Part shown: positions 1-8,271 of the stretch, in pieces
Numbering within the stretch: position 1 is the stretch's first letter
Layout: each line of letters opens with the position of its first letter
Assembly: GCA_910587765.1 (NCBI GenBank)
Contig: CAJUNR010000002.1
Span: 43,268 to 107,267, forward strand
Reading direction: 5' to 3'
DNA from: an uncultured Lachnospiraceae bacterium
GTDB lineage: Bacteria > Bacillota > Clostridia > Lachnospirales > Lachnospiraceae
DNA: 64,000 nt
Made by a program: the position numbers and the translations under genes
The notes under the pieces: model-generated
Seen by the model: the letters and a program-made list of their open reading frames with translations, nothing else
What the model was told of the DNA's origin: nothing
Databases searched by the model: none

Positions 1-184
1 CGGAAGGATTTTTTTGAACGAAGTGAGGAAAAATACTTCCAGACGGCGGGGCGGAGTGAGGGAAGATGCGGAACTTCGATAAAAACAGCATCTGCCCGAA
101 AGCAGCCCCGGAAGGATTTTTTTGAACGAAGTGAGGAAAAATACTTCCAGACGGCGGGGCGGAATGAGGGGAGATGCGGAACTT
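1..184. repeat. Direct repeat, two 76-bp copies with a 108-bp period
   Basis: Bases 1-76 recur at 109-184 with only two substitutions (at 56/164 and 63/171). Each copy holds an imperfect hairpin, GGAAG-ATTTTT pairing with AAAAAT-CTTCC, followed by a G-rich stretch. The second copy ends about 19 bases before the EIIA start codon, so both lie in its leader or at the end of a gene left of the window. The duplication looks recent. Its role is unknown; a leader structure or repeat-mediated expansion are both possible. Confidence 0.9.
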
Positions 185-202
185 AAACAGGAGATAAATA
201 AA

Positions 203-688
203 ATGGGATTTTTCAGAAAGAAAGAGAAAGAGGAACCGGTAAAAGAGCTCAAAGCGATCGTGTCTGGACAGGTGATCCCGGTCACGGAAGTGGCAGACCC
301 GGTCTTTTCGTCGAAGGCATTAGGCGACGGGATCGCCATCCGTCCTGAAGGACAGGTAATCACGGCGCCCTGCAGCGGAGAGATTTCCATGGTGGCGGAG
401 ACCGGACATGCGGTCGGCATCACGGTAAACAACGGAGCGGAACTGCTTCTCCATATCGGACTGGATACGGTTTCCCTGAACGGAGAAGGGTTCAAAGTGA
501 CGGCAAAACAGGGAAAGAAAGTGAAACAGGGCGATGTACTGCTGGAATTTGACAAGGCGCTGGTGGAACAGAAGGGGTTCGCTACCGACTGCATCCTGAT
601 CGTGACGAACGCGGAAGATTTTCCGGACATGAAGCTGATCAGCGGAATGGATGCGGTGCGCAACGAGACCGTAGTGTGCACATTTTAA
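203..688 (+). CDS. crr: PTS glucose-type EIIA component
   Basis: This 161-residue protein is a single EIIA domain of the glucose/sucrose PTS family. It carries phosphate from HPr to a sugar-specific EIIB domain in the cytoplasm. The active-site histidine is H84 in ELLLHIGLDTV, and the second conserved histidine is H69 in AETGHAVG; their 15-residue spacing matches E. coli EIIA-Glc. A basic N-terminal tail (MGFFRKKEKEEP) precedes the domain. The frame is open further upstream from a TTG at 122, but that part lies in the repeat; the ATG at 203 with a GGAGA site about 7 bases before it is the sensible start. No membrane EIIBC is next to it in the window, so the sugar served is not known. A good terminator follows. 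Confidence 0.93.
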   Translation: MGFFRKKEKEEPVKELKAIVSGQVIPVTEVADPVFSSKALGDGIAIRPEGQVITAPCSGEISMVAETGHAVGITVNNGAELLLHIGLDTVSLNGEGFKVTAKQGKKVKQGDVLLEFDKALVEQKGFATDCILIVTNAEDFPDMKLISGMDAVRNETVVCTF

Positions 689-700
689 ATCGCTTTTAAT

Positions 701-726
701 ATCTGAAAACAAAATCTGAAAACAAA
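701..726 (+). repeat. Tandem 13-bp repeat after the EIIA gene
   Basis: The 13-mer ATCTGAAAACAAA occurs twice head to tail, between the stop codon and the terminator. It is probably just replication slippage in the 3' untranslated region. Confidence 0.85.
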
Positions 727-742
727 AGATACAGGACAAAAG

Positions 743-778
743 ACGCCGCGGGGACTTATCGTCAGCCGCGGCGTTTTT
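743..778 (+). terminator. Intrinsic terminator of the EIIA gene
   Basis: A perfect 9-bp GC stem (ACGCCGCGG with CCGCGGCGT), a 14-base loop and a run of five T follow the EIIA stop codon. Confidence 0.92.
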
Positions 779-781
779 GAT

Positions 782-831
782 GCGCAGGGGTGCGTAAGGA
801 AATTTACTGCTTTGCAGCACGCACCCCGCGC
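782..831. repeat. Dispersed hairpin element, copy 1
   Basis: GCGC-a-GGGGTGCGT (782-795) pairs with ACGCACCCC-GCGC (819-831), leaving one bulged A. The loop carries AAGGAAAT and a small CTGC-TTT-GCAG stem. The same loop sequence, with a base-changed but still paired stem, recurs at 8023-8070. The paired changes point to a conserved structure rather than chance. It lies after a terminator and before the next promoter. Confidence 0.8.
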
Positions 832-840
832 AGCGGGCGG

Positions 841-869
841 TTGTCCGGAAAAGGGAATTATGATATACT
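841..869 (+). promoter_or_regulatory. Sigma-A-type promoter of the HipA-like module
   Basis: TTGTCC (841-846), a 17-base spacer and TATACT (864-869) lie 47 bases before the first gene's start codon. Confidence 0.6.
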
Positions 870-915
870 GATAAAAAAGTCGATTAAAACAGAAACCATG
901 CAGAAGGCGGAAGAC

Positions 916-1569
916 ATGAAAAGTATCACACAGGCCAATACAAAAGAGAGCTCTTTGGTGAGCCGGGAGCTTCGGGCGAGAGTGCCGGCGCTGTATCAGC
1001 AGGGGAAGGATGTGGAAACAATCGCTGATTTTCTTTCGCTGGAACCCGAGACCGTGCAGGCGGTGCTCGATGAGGCGGAGCGTCATTCCCGGATCGTTTA
1101 TGTGTATGCGGACGGGCCGCTGCCGGCGACCGTGATTGATGTGAGGAATCTGACGCGGAAGATTGAGATTACCAATCTGACGGAGGAGCTGACAAGCCGC
1201 GCATTCGGCGTCAAGGAAACACCGGGCTGGGAAGATTATGAATATTTTCTGGAAAGCCGCTGTATGCCGAGAAGCAGATACGGAATCCGTGAGGAATTAA
1301 GGGATCTGGGGCTTGATTTTTATGATCCGTTTGTGATTGTGCAGAAGACCAGAGGAAGAGTATACGGGGATCGCCAGTATCTGAGCAGAATGAGCGGGGA
1401 ATGGATTCTCGGGTACGATGAGATCCTGAAAAATACAAAAGAAGGTTCCGAGAGGACGGAAAAGCTGAAAGAATACCTCCGGAAGAGCGAGGGGGCATGG
1501 AAACTGGATGAAGGTCAGTACGGAAGGAAGGTACCGGATGAGAACACAGGCGGACAGGACATCCTCTAA
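916..1569 (+). CDS. HTH protein paired with a HipA-like kinase
   Basis: The protein has 217 residues. Residues about 15-52 look like a helix-turn-helix (RARVPALYQQGKDVETIADF and the following helix). Residues about 108-156 contain a segment (YFLESRCMPRSRYGIREE then LGLDFYDPFVIVQKTRGR and GDRQYL) that resembles the small N-terminal partner encoded before HipA-like kinases in Clostridia. The start is taken at ATG 916, with AAGGCGGA 7 bases upstream; an ATG at 898 is possible. The last 32 bases overlap the kinase gene, so the two are probably translated together. By analogy with HipBA it may bind DNA and modulate the kinase. That role is inferred; no catalytic residues are seen. Confidence 0.7.
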   Translation: MKSITQANTKESSLVSRELRARVPALYQQGKDVETIADFLSLEPETVQAVLDEAERHSRIVYVYADGPLPATVIDVRNLTRKIEITNLTEELTSRAFGVKETPGWEDYEYFLESRCMPRSRYGIREELRDLGLDFYDPFVIVQKTRGRVYGDRQYLSRMSGEWILGYDEILKNTKEGSERTEKLKEYLRKSEGAWKLDEGQYGRKVPDENTGGQDIL

Positions 1570-2236
1570 AGGGAATCAGAACAAATGGCACAGGAACGGC
1601 ATCTGGTATAAAGCGGACGGACTGGGCTATGAGGCGTTGGCGGAGATTCTGGTATCCGGGCTTTTGCAAAAGACAAACATCGGTTATTTTGTAAAGTATG
1701 AATATGCACGTATTGAACGGGACGGTATGGTTTTTCACGGGTGCCGGTCAGCGGATTTTATGCGGCCCGACGATGACAAGCTGGTATCCGTAGAGCGGCT
1801 GTTTCAGACTTTTGAAGGGGAAAGTGCGGCAAAAGCGATTTTAAAGTATGAGGAGACGGAGGATCGGATCCGGTATGTGGTAGAAAAAGTAGAACAGTTT
1901 ACAGGAATCCGTCAGTTTGGGGACTGTCTGCGGAAAATTCTTACAATAGACGCTTTGTTTTTGAATGAGGACCGCCATTTTCATAATCTGGCAGTGATTC
2001 GCAGGCAGGACGGAACGTATCGGGAATGCCCTGTTTTCGATCAGGGAGCCGCTCTTTTTTCTGATGTAAAAGGCGATTATCCGTTGGACCTGAACCTGGA
2101 GGCCTGCTATAAGAAGATTCAGGCGAAGCCTTTTGCGGCGGATTTTGACCGGCAGTTGGACGCGTGCGAAGCTTTATACAGGAATATTCGGGTTCGGATG
2201 TGGTTTACGATGAAGGATGTGGAGCAGATTCTGTAG
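1538..2236 (+). CDS. HipA/CtkA-like serine-threonine kinase, possibly cut short by an amber codon
   Basis: This is a 232-residue HipA-type kinase fold. A lysine-containing strand (W23-Y-K25-ADGLGYEALAE) resembles the kinase N-lobe. The catalytic loop is N143-E-D145-R-H147-F-H-N150, and the metal-binding motif is F167-D168-Q-G. HipA-like kinases phosphorylate protein targets such as translation factors and can arrest growth. ATG 1538 is preferred over ATG 1508 because AAGGAAGG sits 6 bases before it. The reading frame continues without another stop for 30 codons after the TAG at 2234-2236, ending at TGA 2327-2329. That extension (starting NFQEIYKEQVLERVREVM) looks like the usual C-terminal helix of these kinases, so the TAG may be a nonsense mutation. 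Full function is therefore uncertain. Confidence 0.75.
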   Translation: MRTQADRTSSKGNQNKWHRNGIWYKADGLGYEALAEILVSGLLQKTNIGYFVKYEYARIERDGMVFHGCRSADFMRPDDDKLVSVERLFQTFEGESAAKAILKYEETEDRIRYVVEKVEQFTGIRQFGDCLRKILTIDALFLNEDRHFHNLAVIRRQDGTYRECPVFDQGAALFSDVKGDYPLDLNLEACYKKIQAKPFAADFDRQLDACEALYRNIRVRMWFTMKDVEQIL

Positions 2237-2418
2237 AACTTTCAGGAAATCTATAAAGAGCAGGTGCTGGAGCGGGTGCGGGAAGTGATGCGGATGCAGA
2301 TGAGAAAATATGAGTACCTGTTTTTGTGATCGGTTATAAATGTTCCGATCATGGGATGAAAAGAACATAAATATTTTTCCGGAGACAGACAAGGCAAAAG
2401 GAAACAAAAGAGAAAGAA

Positions 2419-5400
2419 ATGAAATGGTTAAAATACAGATTCGAAAAAAAGAAGGCACAGACAGAGATACCATCGGAGGTATCCGGCAAATGCAGAGAAC
2501 TGCTGGAGTGGGAGCGGTTTTTTGAAGGGCTGCGCCATGCCGGCCGGTATATTCCGAGGAAGGAGTACCTGCCGATGATTCAAAGATATGCGGACACCAT
2601 GCAGTTTTTTCGGACCATCGACGACAATGAGCTCTTGGAAGAGTATTGCCGGAAGAACGGATTTGCGCCGGAAAAAGCGCGCACACTGTATGCGGACTAT
2701 GAGCATATCACCGAACGAGTGGACGCGTTGAATGATCATTATGTGGAAGCGAAGTTGGACGAAGAGAAAGACTATCTGGATCATATTCTCGAAGAAGTGG
2801 ATCCTGTGATCCGCCTGGATGAGGATCAGAGAAAAGCGGTTCTCTGCGATGAGGATTACAGTCTGGTGGTGGCTGGCGCGGGCGCTGGTAAGACGACGAC
2901 GATCGCGGCAAAAGTGAAATATCTGGTGGAAAAGCAGAAAATCGCTCCGGAACAGATTCTGATCATCTCTTTTACGAATAAAGCGGTGAACGAACTGCGG
3001 GAAAAGATCAACCGGGATCTGAAACTGCCGTGTCCCATCGCGACTTTTCATTCCACTGGGAACGCGATTCTGCATAAGAATAACCCTGAAAAATTGAATA
3101 TCGTTGATGGAAGCAGGCTGTATTATTGTGTGCAGGAATATTTTAGAGGAACGATTCTCAGGAATCCGGGGGCCGTCAACAATCTGATTCTATTTTTTGC
3201 CTCTTATTTTGACGCGCCTTATGAAGGGGACGATATCAATCATTTTTTCAATCATATGACGAACGTCAACTATGCGACAATGCGCAGTGAACTGGATGAA
3301 TTTAAAACGGAGATCATTGATCGCAGGAGCAGAAAGAAGGTCACTATCCAGAATGAGATCGTGCGATCCGCTCAGGAGGTGGAGATTGCCAATTTTCTGT
3401 ATCTGAACAATATTGACTACAGCTATGAGCCAATCTATCCGTATCACATTTTGATGGCTTCCAAACCGTATACGCCTGATTTTCAGATTAGGCAGGGGGA
3501 GCATACGGCCTACATTGAACATTTCGGCATCACGGAGGATGGGAGAAATGTTCTTTATAACGAGGAAGAACTGGCGGTTTATAAAAAGGCGATCCGCGAT
3601 AAGATTGTGCTTCACAGGCAGCACAGGACGGAACTGATCTATACTTTTTCATCCTACCGCGACGGACGGAGCATTTCATCACATCTGGAGGAGAAACTGC
3701 TTCGACATGGATTCATATTAAACCGGCGGTCAGATGAGGAGATCGTACGAAAGCTGATCGCTCTGGAGGAAAGCAGGTATATTCGCCGTCTAGTTGTTCT
3801 TGTAATTAGTTTTATCCGCAATTTCAAGGTCAACGGGTATGACGAAAAAGGGTTCGATGAGCTGGCGGGGAAGACAACCAATGTGCGGACCAGGCTTTTC
3901 CTTGATATTTGTCACGGATGTTATTTAGAATATAAAAAGTATCTCATCGAGCATCATGCGGTCGATTTTGAAGACATGATCAATGAATCGGCCAGGATTC
4001 TGAATGAAGTGAAAGAGATGAAAGAGAAACTGGATTTTCGGTATCTGATCGTGGATGAGTATCAGGATATTTCCAGACAGAGATTTGATTTGGTGCGTGC
4101 GTTTTCCGAAGTGACGGATGCGAAGATCGTAGCGGTGGGAGATGACTGGCAGTCGATCTATGCTTTCAGCGGTTCGGATATTGCCTTGTTTACAAAATTT
4201 GAGGAAAAGATGGGATACGCAAAACTGATGAAAATCGTACGTACTTATCGTAATTCTCAGGAGGTTATTGATATCGCCGGAAATTTTATCCAGAAAAACG
4301 CTTCCCAGATTCAGAAGTCTTTGATTTCTCCTAAACACATTGAGAATCCGGTGATTATTTATACCTATGACGGCGCGGCAAAGTCTTCCAGGAATGATCG
4401 GAGAAGCGGCAGAGATTACGCGCTTGCTCATGCGGTTCTGACGGCATTGGAACAGATTATGGAATATGACAGACTTGCGGGAATTGATACGGCGAAAACG
4501 AAGATTCTTTTGCTGGGAAGATTTGGATTTGACGGAGACCGTCTGGCCAAAACCGGATTTTTTGAATATGTGAACCGGGGAGCGAAGTTGAAATCAGTGA
4601 AATATCCGCGGCTGGATATTACTTTTATGACGGCTCATGCTTCCAAAGGCCTGGGGTATGACAATGTGGTTGTTGTTAACGGCCGCAATGAGACGTATGG
4701 TTTTCCTTCCAGGATCGAAGACGATCCGGTTCTGTCGCTGGTTGTTAAGGAGGATCATTCCATGCAGTATGCGGAGGAACGGAGACTCTTCTACGTGGCC
4801 ATGACACGGACGAAAAACAGAGTATATTTTGTTGCGCCGGAGAAGAATCCGTCGGAATTTCTACTGGAGATTAAACGGGAGTATAAGAATGTCTGTCTGC
4901 GGGGAAGTTGGTCGGAGAAGGAACCGGAGATACTGGGGAAAAAGTTATGTCCGGTCTGTGGATTTCCCATGCAGTTAAAATATAAGGCAGCCTATGGTCT
5001 TCGGCTGTATCTGTGTACCAACGAACCGGAAATCTGCAGTTTTATGACCAATAATCTATCTGGCGGAAAACTGTCGATTATGAAATGTCCTGGTTGTCAA
5101 GACGGTTATCTGATTGTCAAAAGTTCAAAAAATGGCGGTTGTTTTCTGGGATGCTCGAATTATAAGACCAATCACACCGGATGCAACAGCATGCTGTCCA
5201 TGCAGGAGTATTATAAGAATATGGGATATGAATATCCCGACAAAGCGGTTATGGAGATTTCCAACGGCATGCAGGTGCAGCGACAGAGCAGAAGTGTTCG
5301 GCAGGATGTGTGTTCACAGCGGGCAGCGGACAGAGTGCCGGAAAAAGTGCCGTCCGGTCGGCAGGTGGAAAAAGACGGAATGTCGTTTGACCGGCCGTCA

Positions 5401-5865
5401 GACAGTTCTTTAAACAGGAGAGAAAACTGGGAGCAGGAGATACTGGAGCGTGCCGGAGAGTGTATTGGAGAAGCGGGACATTTTCCGGAATATAAAAATC
5501 GGAGCGTGTTTGTTATGGTAGAGACGGTTTTGCAGGCGCTGGTACACATCAGTGACCGATATTATTTCGGGATATCCATATTGGCGGATGTTCTGCGGGG
5601 GCTGAGAACGGACAAAATCAAAAAGTATCATCTGGATGCGGTTGCCGAATATGGTTCTATGAAGTATTTAACGAGGAGAGAAATGACGGAGGTGATCGGC
5701 TGGCTGATAGAACGAAATTATATTCTGCAGACGAAGGGGAGGTATCCGGTGCTGCACATCACGAATCGGGGTCTTACTTATAAAGAGCATCTGACGCCCC
5801 GGAACACGAAAAGTCTGTTGGAGCGGCTCGTTCAGAGCGGCGGAAACCGGGATGCTGTGCTGTAA
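2419..5865 (+). CDS. UvrD-family helicase with nuclease-like insert, zinc fingers and RQC-like tail
   Basis: The protein has 1148 residues. The helicase core shows Walker A AGAGAGKT (152-159), Walker B LIVDEYQDIS near 545, the SF1 motif HASKGLGYDNV near 740, and YVAMTRTK near 792. An insert at about 318-380 (YEPIYPYH, YTPDFQI, AYIEHFGI) resembles a PD-(D/E)XK-type fold found in DNA-helicase-IV-like proteins. After the helicase come topoisomerase-type zinc ribbons starting CPVCGFP near 845 and CPGCQDGYL near 895. The C-terminal 100 residues (YYFGISILADVLRG to ITNRGLTY) look like an RQC winged helix. It probably unwinds branched or damaged DNA in repair. It is much longer than UvrD or PcrA (about 720 residues). 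The ribosome site is weak (AGAGAAAGAA). The gene stands alone; the kinase module upstream is probably unrelated. Confidence 0.88.
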   Translation: MKWLKYRFEKKKAQTEIPSEVSGKCRELLEWERFFEGLRHAGRYIPRKEYLPMIQRYADTMQFFRTIDDNELLEEYCRKNGFAPEKARTLYADYEHITERVDALNDHYVEAKLDEEKDYLDHILEEVDPVIRLDEDQRKAVLCDEDYSLVVAGAGAGKTTTIAAKVKYLVEKQKIAPEQILIISFTNKAVNELREKINRDLKLPCPIATFHSTGNAILHKNNPEKLNIVDGSRLYYCVQEYFRGTILRNPGAVNNLILFFASYFDAPYEGDDINHFFNHMTNVNYATMRSELDEFKTEIIDRRSRKKVTIQNEIVRSAQEVEIANFLYLNNIDYSYEPIYPYHILMASKPYTPDFQIRQGEHTAYIEHFGITEDGRNVLYNEEELAVYKKAIRDKIVLHRQHRTELIYTFSSYRDGRSISSHLEEKLLRHGFILNRRSDEEIVRKLIALEESRYIRRLVVLVISFIRNFKVNGYDEKGFDELAGKTTNVRTRLFLDICHGCYLEYKKYLIEHHAVDFEDMINESARILNEVKEMKEKLDFRYLIVDEYQDISRQRFDLVRAFSEVTDAKIVAVGDDWQSIYAFSGSDIALFTKFEEKMGYAKLMKIVRTYRNSQEVIDIAGNFIQKNASQIQKSLISPKHIENPVIIYTYDGAAKSSRNDRRSGRDYALAHAVLTALEQIMEYDRLAGIDTAKTKILLLGRFGFDGDRLAKTGFFEYVNRGAKLKSVKYPRLDITFMTAHASKGLGYDNVVVVNGRNETYGFPSRIEDDPVLSLVVKEDHSMQYAEERRLFYVAMTRTKNRVYFVAPEKNPSEFLLEIKREYKNVCLRGSWSEKEPEILGKKLCPVCGFPMQLKYKAAYGLRLYLCTNEPEICSFMTNNLSGGKLSIMKCPGCQDGYLIVKSSKNGGCFLGCSNYKTNHTGCNSMLSMQEYYKNMGYEYPDKAVMEISNGMQVQRQSRSVRQDVCSQRAADRVPEKVPSGRQVEKDGMSFDRPSDSSLNRRENWEQEILERAGECIGEAGHFPEYKNRSVFVMVETVLQALVHISDRYYFGISILADVLRGLRTDKIKKYHLDAVAEYGSMKYLTRREMTEVIGWLIERNYILQTKGRYPVLHITNRGLTYKEHLTPRNTKSLLERLVQSGGNRDAVL

Positions 5866-5886
5866 TCAAGAGTAAAGAGAAGTGAT

Positions 5887-5954
5887 CGTCCGGCCCCGGC
5901 GGTCTGTTTTCCTGAAAATAATTCGAGTGGAAAACGAAATGCCGGGGCCGGACG
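5887..5954. other. Long two-tier hairpin between convergent genes
   Basis: CGTCCGGCCCCGGC (5887-5900) pairs perfectly with 5941-5954, and inside it GTTTTCC (5906-5912) pairs with GGAAAAC (5929-5935). It separates the helicase gene from the oppositely oriented anti-sigma-like gene. Neither side has a clear T-run, so it is at best an imperfect bidirectional terminator. It may instead be a repeat element. Confidence 0.6.
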
Positions 5955-5986
5955 GTGTGCGGAGCCGATTTCGGCGGACGCCTGTT

Positions 5987-7411
5987 TTACGGAAGGATGC
6001 TCACATACCCGGTTTTCAGGGACGATTCATTGAATTCATAGCTGCCGCCGTAGGTGTCAAGGCTAAGATACAGTTCCGGAAGTTCTTCTTCCGTCGCAAT
6101 CCATGCCATGTGCACGGCCGCGGTCTCTCCGGGTTTGATGGAAGCAATATAGTTTTTGTGCTCCGTTCCCTCACGGACATCATAGTAGAGCATTTCCCGG
6201 AAAGCGGATAATCCGTGATTGACGGCTCTGTCCCATTCGTCGCTGCCGGAGGGCGTCTCTTCCGACAGGATCTGCATCTGTCCGGCCGCCTCCCGGATCC
6301 GCACCAGAGAGCCGAAGAACAGAACGTCGGACAGCTCTTCGCTGCCGGTGTTGGTGTATTCCACGGTGGCGTATACCAGCTTCTGCGGTACTTCCCGCGA
6401 GCGGATTACCTCGCTCAAAGCATCCTGATTTCCCTCTTTGATGTATTGGATGGTCGCCGGGCGCAGCTTTCCGGCGGCGTCGGTTTCATTTTTGAGATCC
6501 TGGTCCACGAGGGAAGGATCCAGCGGGCTGAGATCATCCGTGATCCTGATATCCGTGACATTCGCCGCAAGCCCCTGCTCCTCCATGGGGAAACGCTCGC
6601 CGGGCGCGTGCAGATGCTCCAGAAGCTGCTCTTCGGAGACGGCAGTTATGATTTCGATTCCGCCTCCTTCCGATAACTGACCGGCGTTTTTCTGCCGGAC
6701 GCTCCAGTTCTGGGCGACGACGACGTCTTCCCCCGCCGTGTCTTCCGTGGGAATCAGTTTTACGCTTTCCGCGATTTTCAGGGCCTCTTCTTTGCTGACG
6801 TCGGATGCGGCGTACATCTCCATCACATAATGGACGTCGGTGTATGCCACATAGATCCGCTGATTGAAGGTGATGTCTTCCTCATACAGATCCGGGTATT
6901 TCAGGTAGACGCCCGGATGCCCGCCGGCGGTAAATTCCTCGCTGGAAAGCACGTCCCCGTGCTGTACTTCAAACGCGTCGTCGCCGGTATCCATACGGTA
7001 AAATGCCATGGATACGCCGCCCTGATGAAGAGCGGCCTCATAGCTGTATTTGCCCGGCTCGGTCTGCACCATGCCCTGGGGCAGATAGCCTACCTCCAGC
7101 CGCACATTGGGAATGTCGGCGGAAGCGGGGGCCGCATTGCCGGCGGCAGATTCCTGTTCTGTGAGGTCAATGCTCACGCCGTGCTCCCCGGTTTTCTGAA
7201 GCTGCAGCCGGTAGATGCCGACTCCGGCGAATACCGTAGCTCCGCACAGCATGGCGGCTGCCAGGGATGCGGCGAGCGTTCTGTGCACGGCCTTTCTGGT
7301 CCTGTGTCCTGACGGTTCTGCTTTAATCTGTTTTTCGACTTCTCTTCGGATCATGGTTCGGATCTCCTCCGGCATTTCCGGAAAATCATGTTTCAAATTT
7401 TCAAATCTCAT
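5987..7411 (-). CDS. Membrane anti-sigma-like protein paired with the ECF sigma factor
   Basis: The protein has 474 residues. An N-terminal cytoplasmic part (1-46) is followed by one membrane segment (about 47-68, TLAASLAAAMLCGATVFAGV) and a large extracellular part, which matches the layout of anti-sigma factors. The upstream sigma gene is 101 bases away in the same direction. It would hold the sigma factor until a surface signal arrives. No RsgI or zinc anti-sigma motif (HxxxCxxC) was seen, so the binding mechanism is unknown, and the extracellular part was not recognised. The start ATG at 7411 has AGGAAGGA 8 bases before it. A longer open frame upstream reads through the sigma gene's 3' end and is not used. 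Confidence 0.75.
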   Translation of the reverse strand: MRFENLKHDFPEMPEEIRTMIRREVEKQIKAEPSGHRTRKAVHRTLAASLAAAMLCGATVFAGVGIYRLQLQKTGEHGVSIDLTEQESAAGNAAPASADIPNVRLEVGYLPQGMVQTEPGKYSYEAALHQGGVSMAFYRMDTGDDAFEVQHGDVLSSEEFTAGGHPGVYLKYPDLYEEDITFNQRIYVAYTDVHYVMEMYAASDVSKEEALKIAESVKLIPTEDTAGEDVVVAQNWSVRQKNAGQLSEGGGIEIITAVSEEQLLEHLHAPGERFPMEEQGLAANVTDIRITDDLSPLDPSLVDQDLKNETDAAGKLRPATIQYIKEGNQDALSEVIRSREVPQKLVYATVEYTNTGSEELSDVLFFGSLVRIREAAGQMQILSEETPSGSDEWDRAVNHGLSAFREMLYYDVREGTEHKNYIASIKPGETAAVHMAWIATEEELPELYLSLDTYGGSYEFNESSLKTGYVSILP

Positions 7412-7512
7412 AGTCTGTCCTTCCTGTTTGACGGTTTGTCCCCGCAGTTTCCGCATCTGTCTGCAAAATGTGATCGGTCCGGACGTTTTCGGGACCGTTC
7501 TTTTGCGCTGTT

Positions 7513-7986
7513 TCAGGTTGCTGCCTGTTCCAGTTCTCTGCGCATTCTGGTTCTTGCCCGTGCAAGACGGTTTTTGACGGCGCTTTCTGTAAGCTTCAGG
7601 AGCTTTGCCGTCTCTTTCACACTGTAGCCCTCCAGATAGTAGAGGATGACGCAGATCCGGATCTCCGGGGGAAGCTGCCGCACCGCTTCGTACAGATCGG
7701 AATAATCCTCTGTCTCCCGGGCGGTTTCCGGGTATTGATATTCTTCCAGCGATACCAGACGTTTTCCTCTGCGCATCAGGGTATAGCATTCATTGATCAG
7801 AATTCTTACCAGCCAGGTTTTGGCATAGGAATCCTGACGCAGCGTATGCAGACTGGCAAATGCTTTTACAATGGCTTCCTGTATTGCGTCCGCGCAGTCC
7901 GCGTCGCTGTCAAGCAGCGATTTCGCCACATGGTACAACGTGTCTTCGGAAGCAACAATCAGTTGCCCCAACTGTTCTTTCTTCAT
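7513..7986 (-). CDS. ECF-type RNA polymerase sigma factor
   Basis: The protein has 157 residues and only sigma regions 2 and 4, typical for ECF sigma factors. Region 2 spans about 10-75 (SLLDSDADCADAIQEAIVKA is its core). Region 4 spans about 105-150, with an HTH in EGYSVKETAKLLKLTESAVK followed by NRLARART. It directs RNA polymerase to a small stress or surface regulon. The gene is followed by the membrane protein that probably inhibits it. The start ATG has AAAGGA 5-6 bases before it. A structured repeat lies just upstream. Confidence 0.92.
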   Translation of the reverse strand: MKKEQLGQLIVASEDTLYHVAKSLLDSDADCADAIQEAIVKAFASLHTLRQDSYAKTWLVRILINECYTLMRRGKRLVSLEEYQYPETARETEDYSDLYEAVRQLPPEIRICVILYYLEGYSVKETAKLLKLTESAVKNRLARARTRMRRELEQAAT

Positions 7987-8022
7987 ATAGTCCTTTCTGC
8001 CGGCCGGCTTTTTTTTGTATGT

Positions 8023-8104
8023 GCACGGATGCGTAAGGAAATCTGCTATTTTGCAGCACGCATCCCGTGCGGTGAGCAGGGGGAGGAATCTTCTCTGCCC
8101 GGCT
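8023..8104. repeat. Dispersed two-hairpin element, copy 2
   Basis: Hairpin 1 pairs GCACGGATGCGT (8023-8034) with ACGCATCC-c-GTGC (8058-8070). Its loop is nearly the same as in copy 1 at 782-831 (AAGGAAAT, TTTGCAGC), while stem bases differ in matched pairs. Hairpin 2 (about 8075-8104, GAGCAGGGGGAGGA pairing with TCTTCTCTGCCCGGCTC) closely resembles the one at 14905-14931. The element lies between the divergent sigma factor gene and the C45-type gene. Confidence 0.75.
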
Positions 8105-8172
8105 CGATTATTTACACTGATTAGATGCATGGGAACGGCAAACGGTCTCACAGAATTGAAAATTTTAAATGC

Positions 8173-8201
8173 TTGACAGTAAATTTTTATTCGATTATGC
8201 T
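8173..8201 (+). promoter_or_regulatory. Strong sigma-A-type promoter of the C45-type gene
   Basis: A perfect TTGACA (8173-8178), a 17-base AT-rich spacer and TATGCT (8196-8201) are followed by the gene's start 70 bases later. Confidence 0.8.
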
Positions 8202-8271
8202 TTTTTCAGAGTTACCGGTAGCTCTCAGAACCAAAAGCAGTGTTAAATCAAACTGCAAAGGAGAGCAGAAA

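Noticed and set aside
7412..7789. An extension of the anti-sigma-like gene by 126 codons
   Set aside because: The added part reads through the 3' end of the sigma factor gene in another frame; the ATG at 7411 has a good ribosome site.
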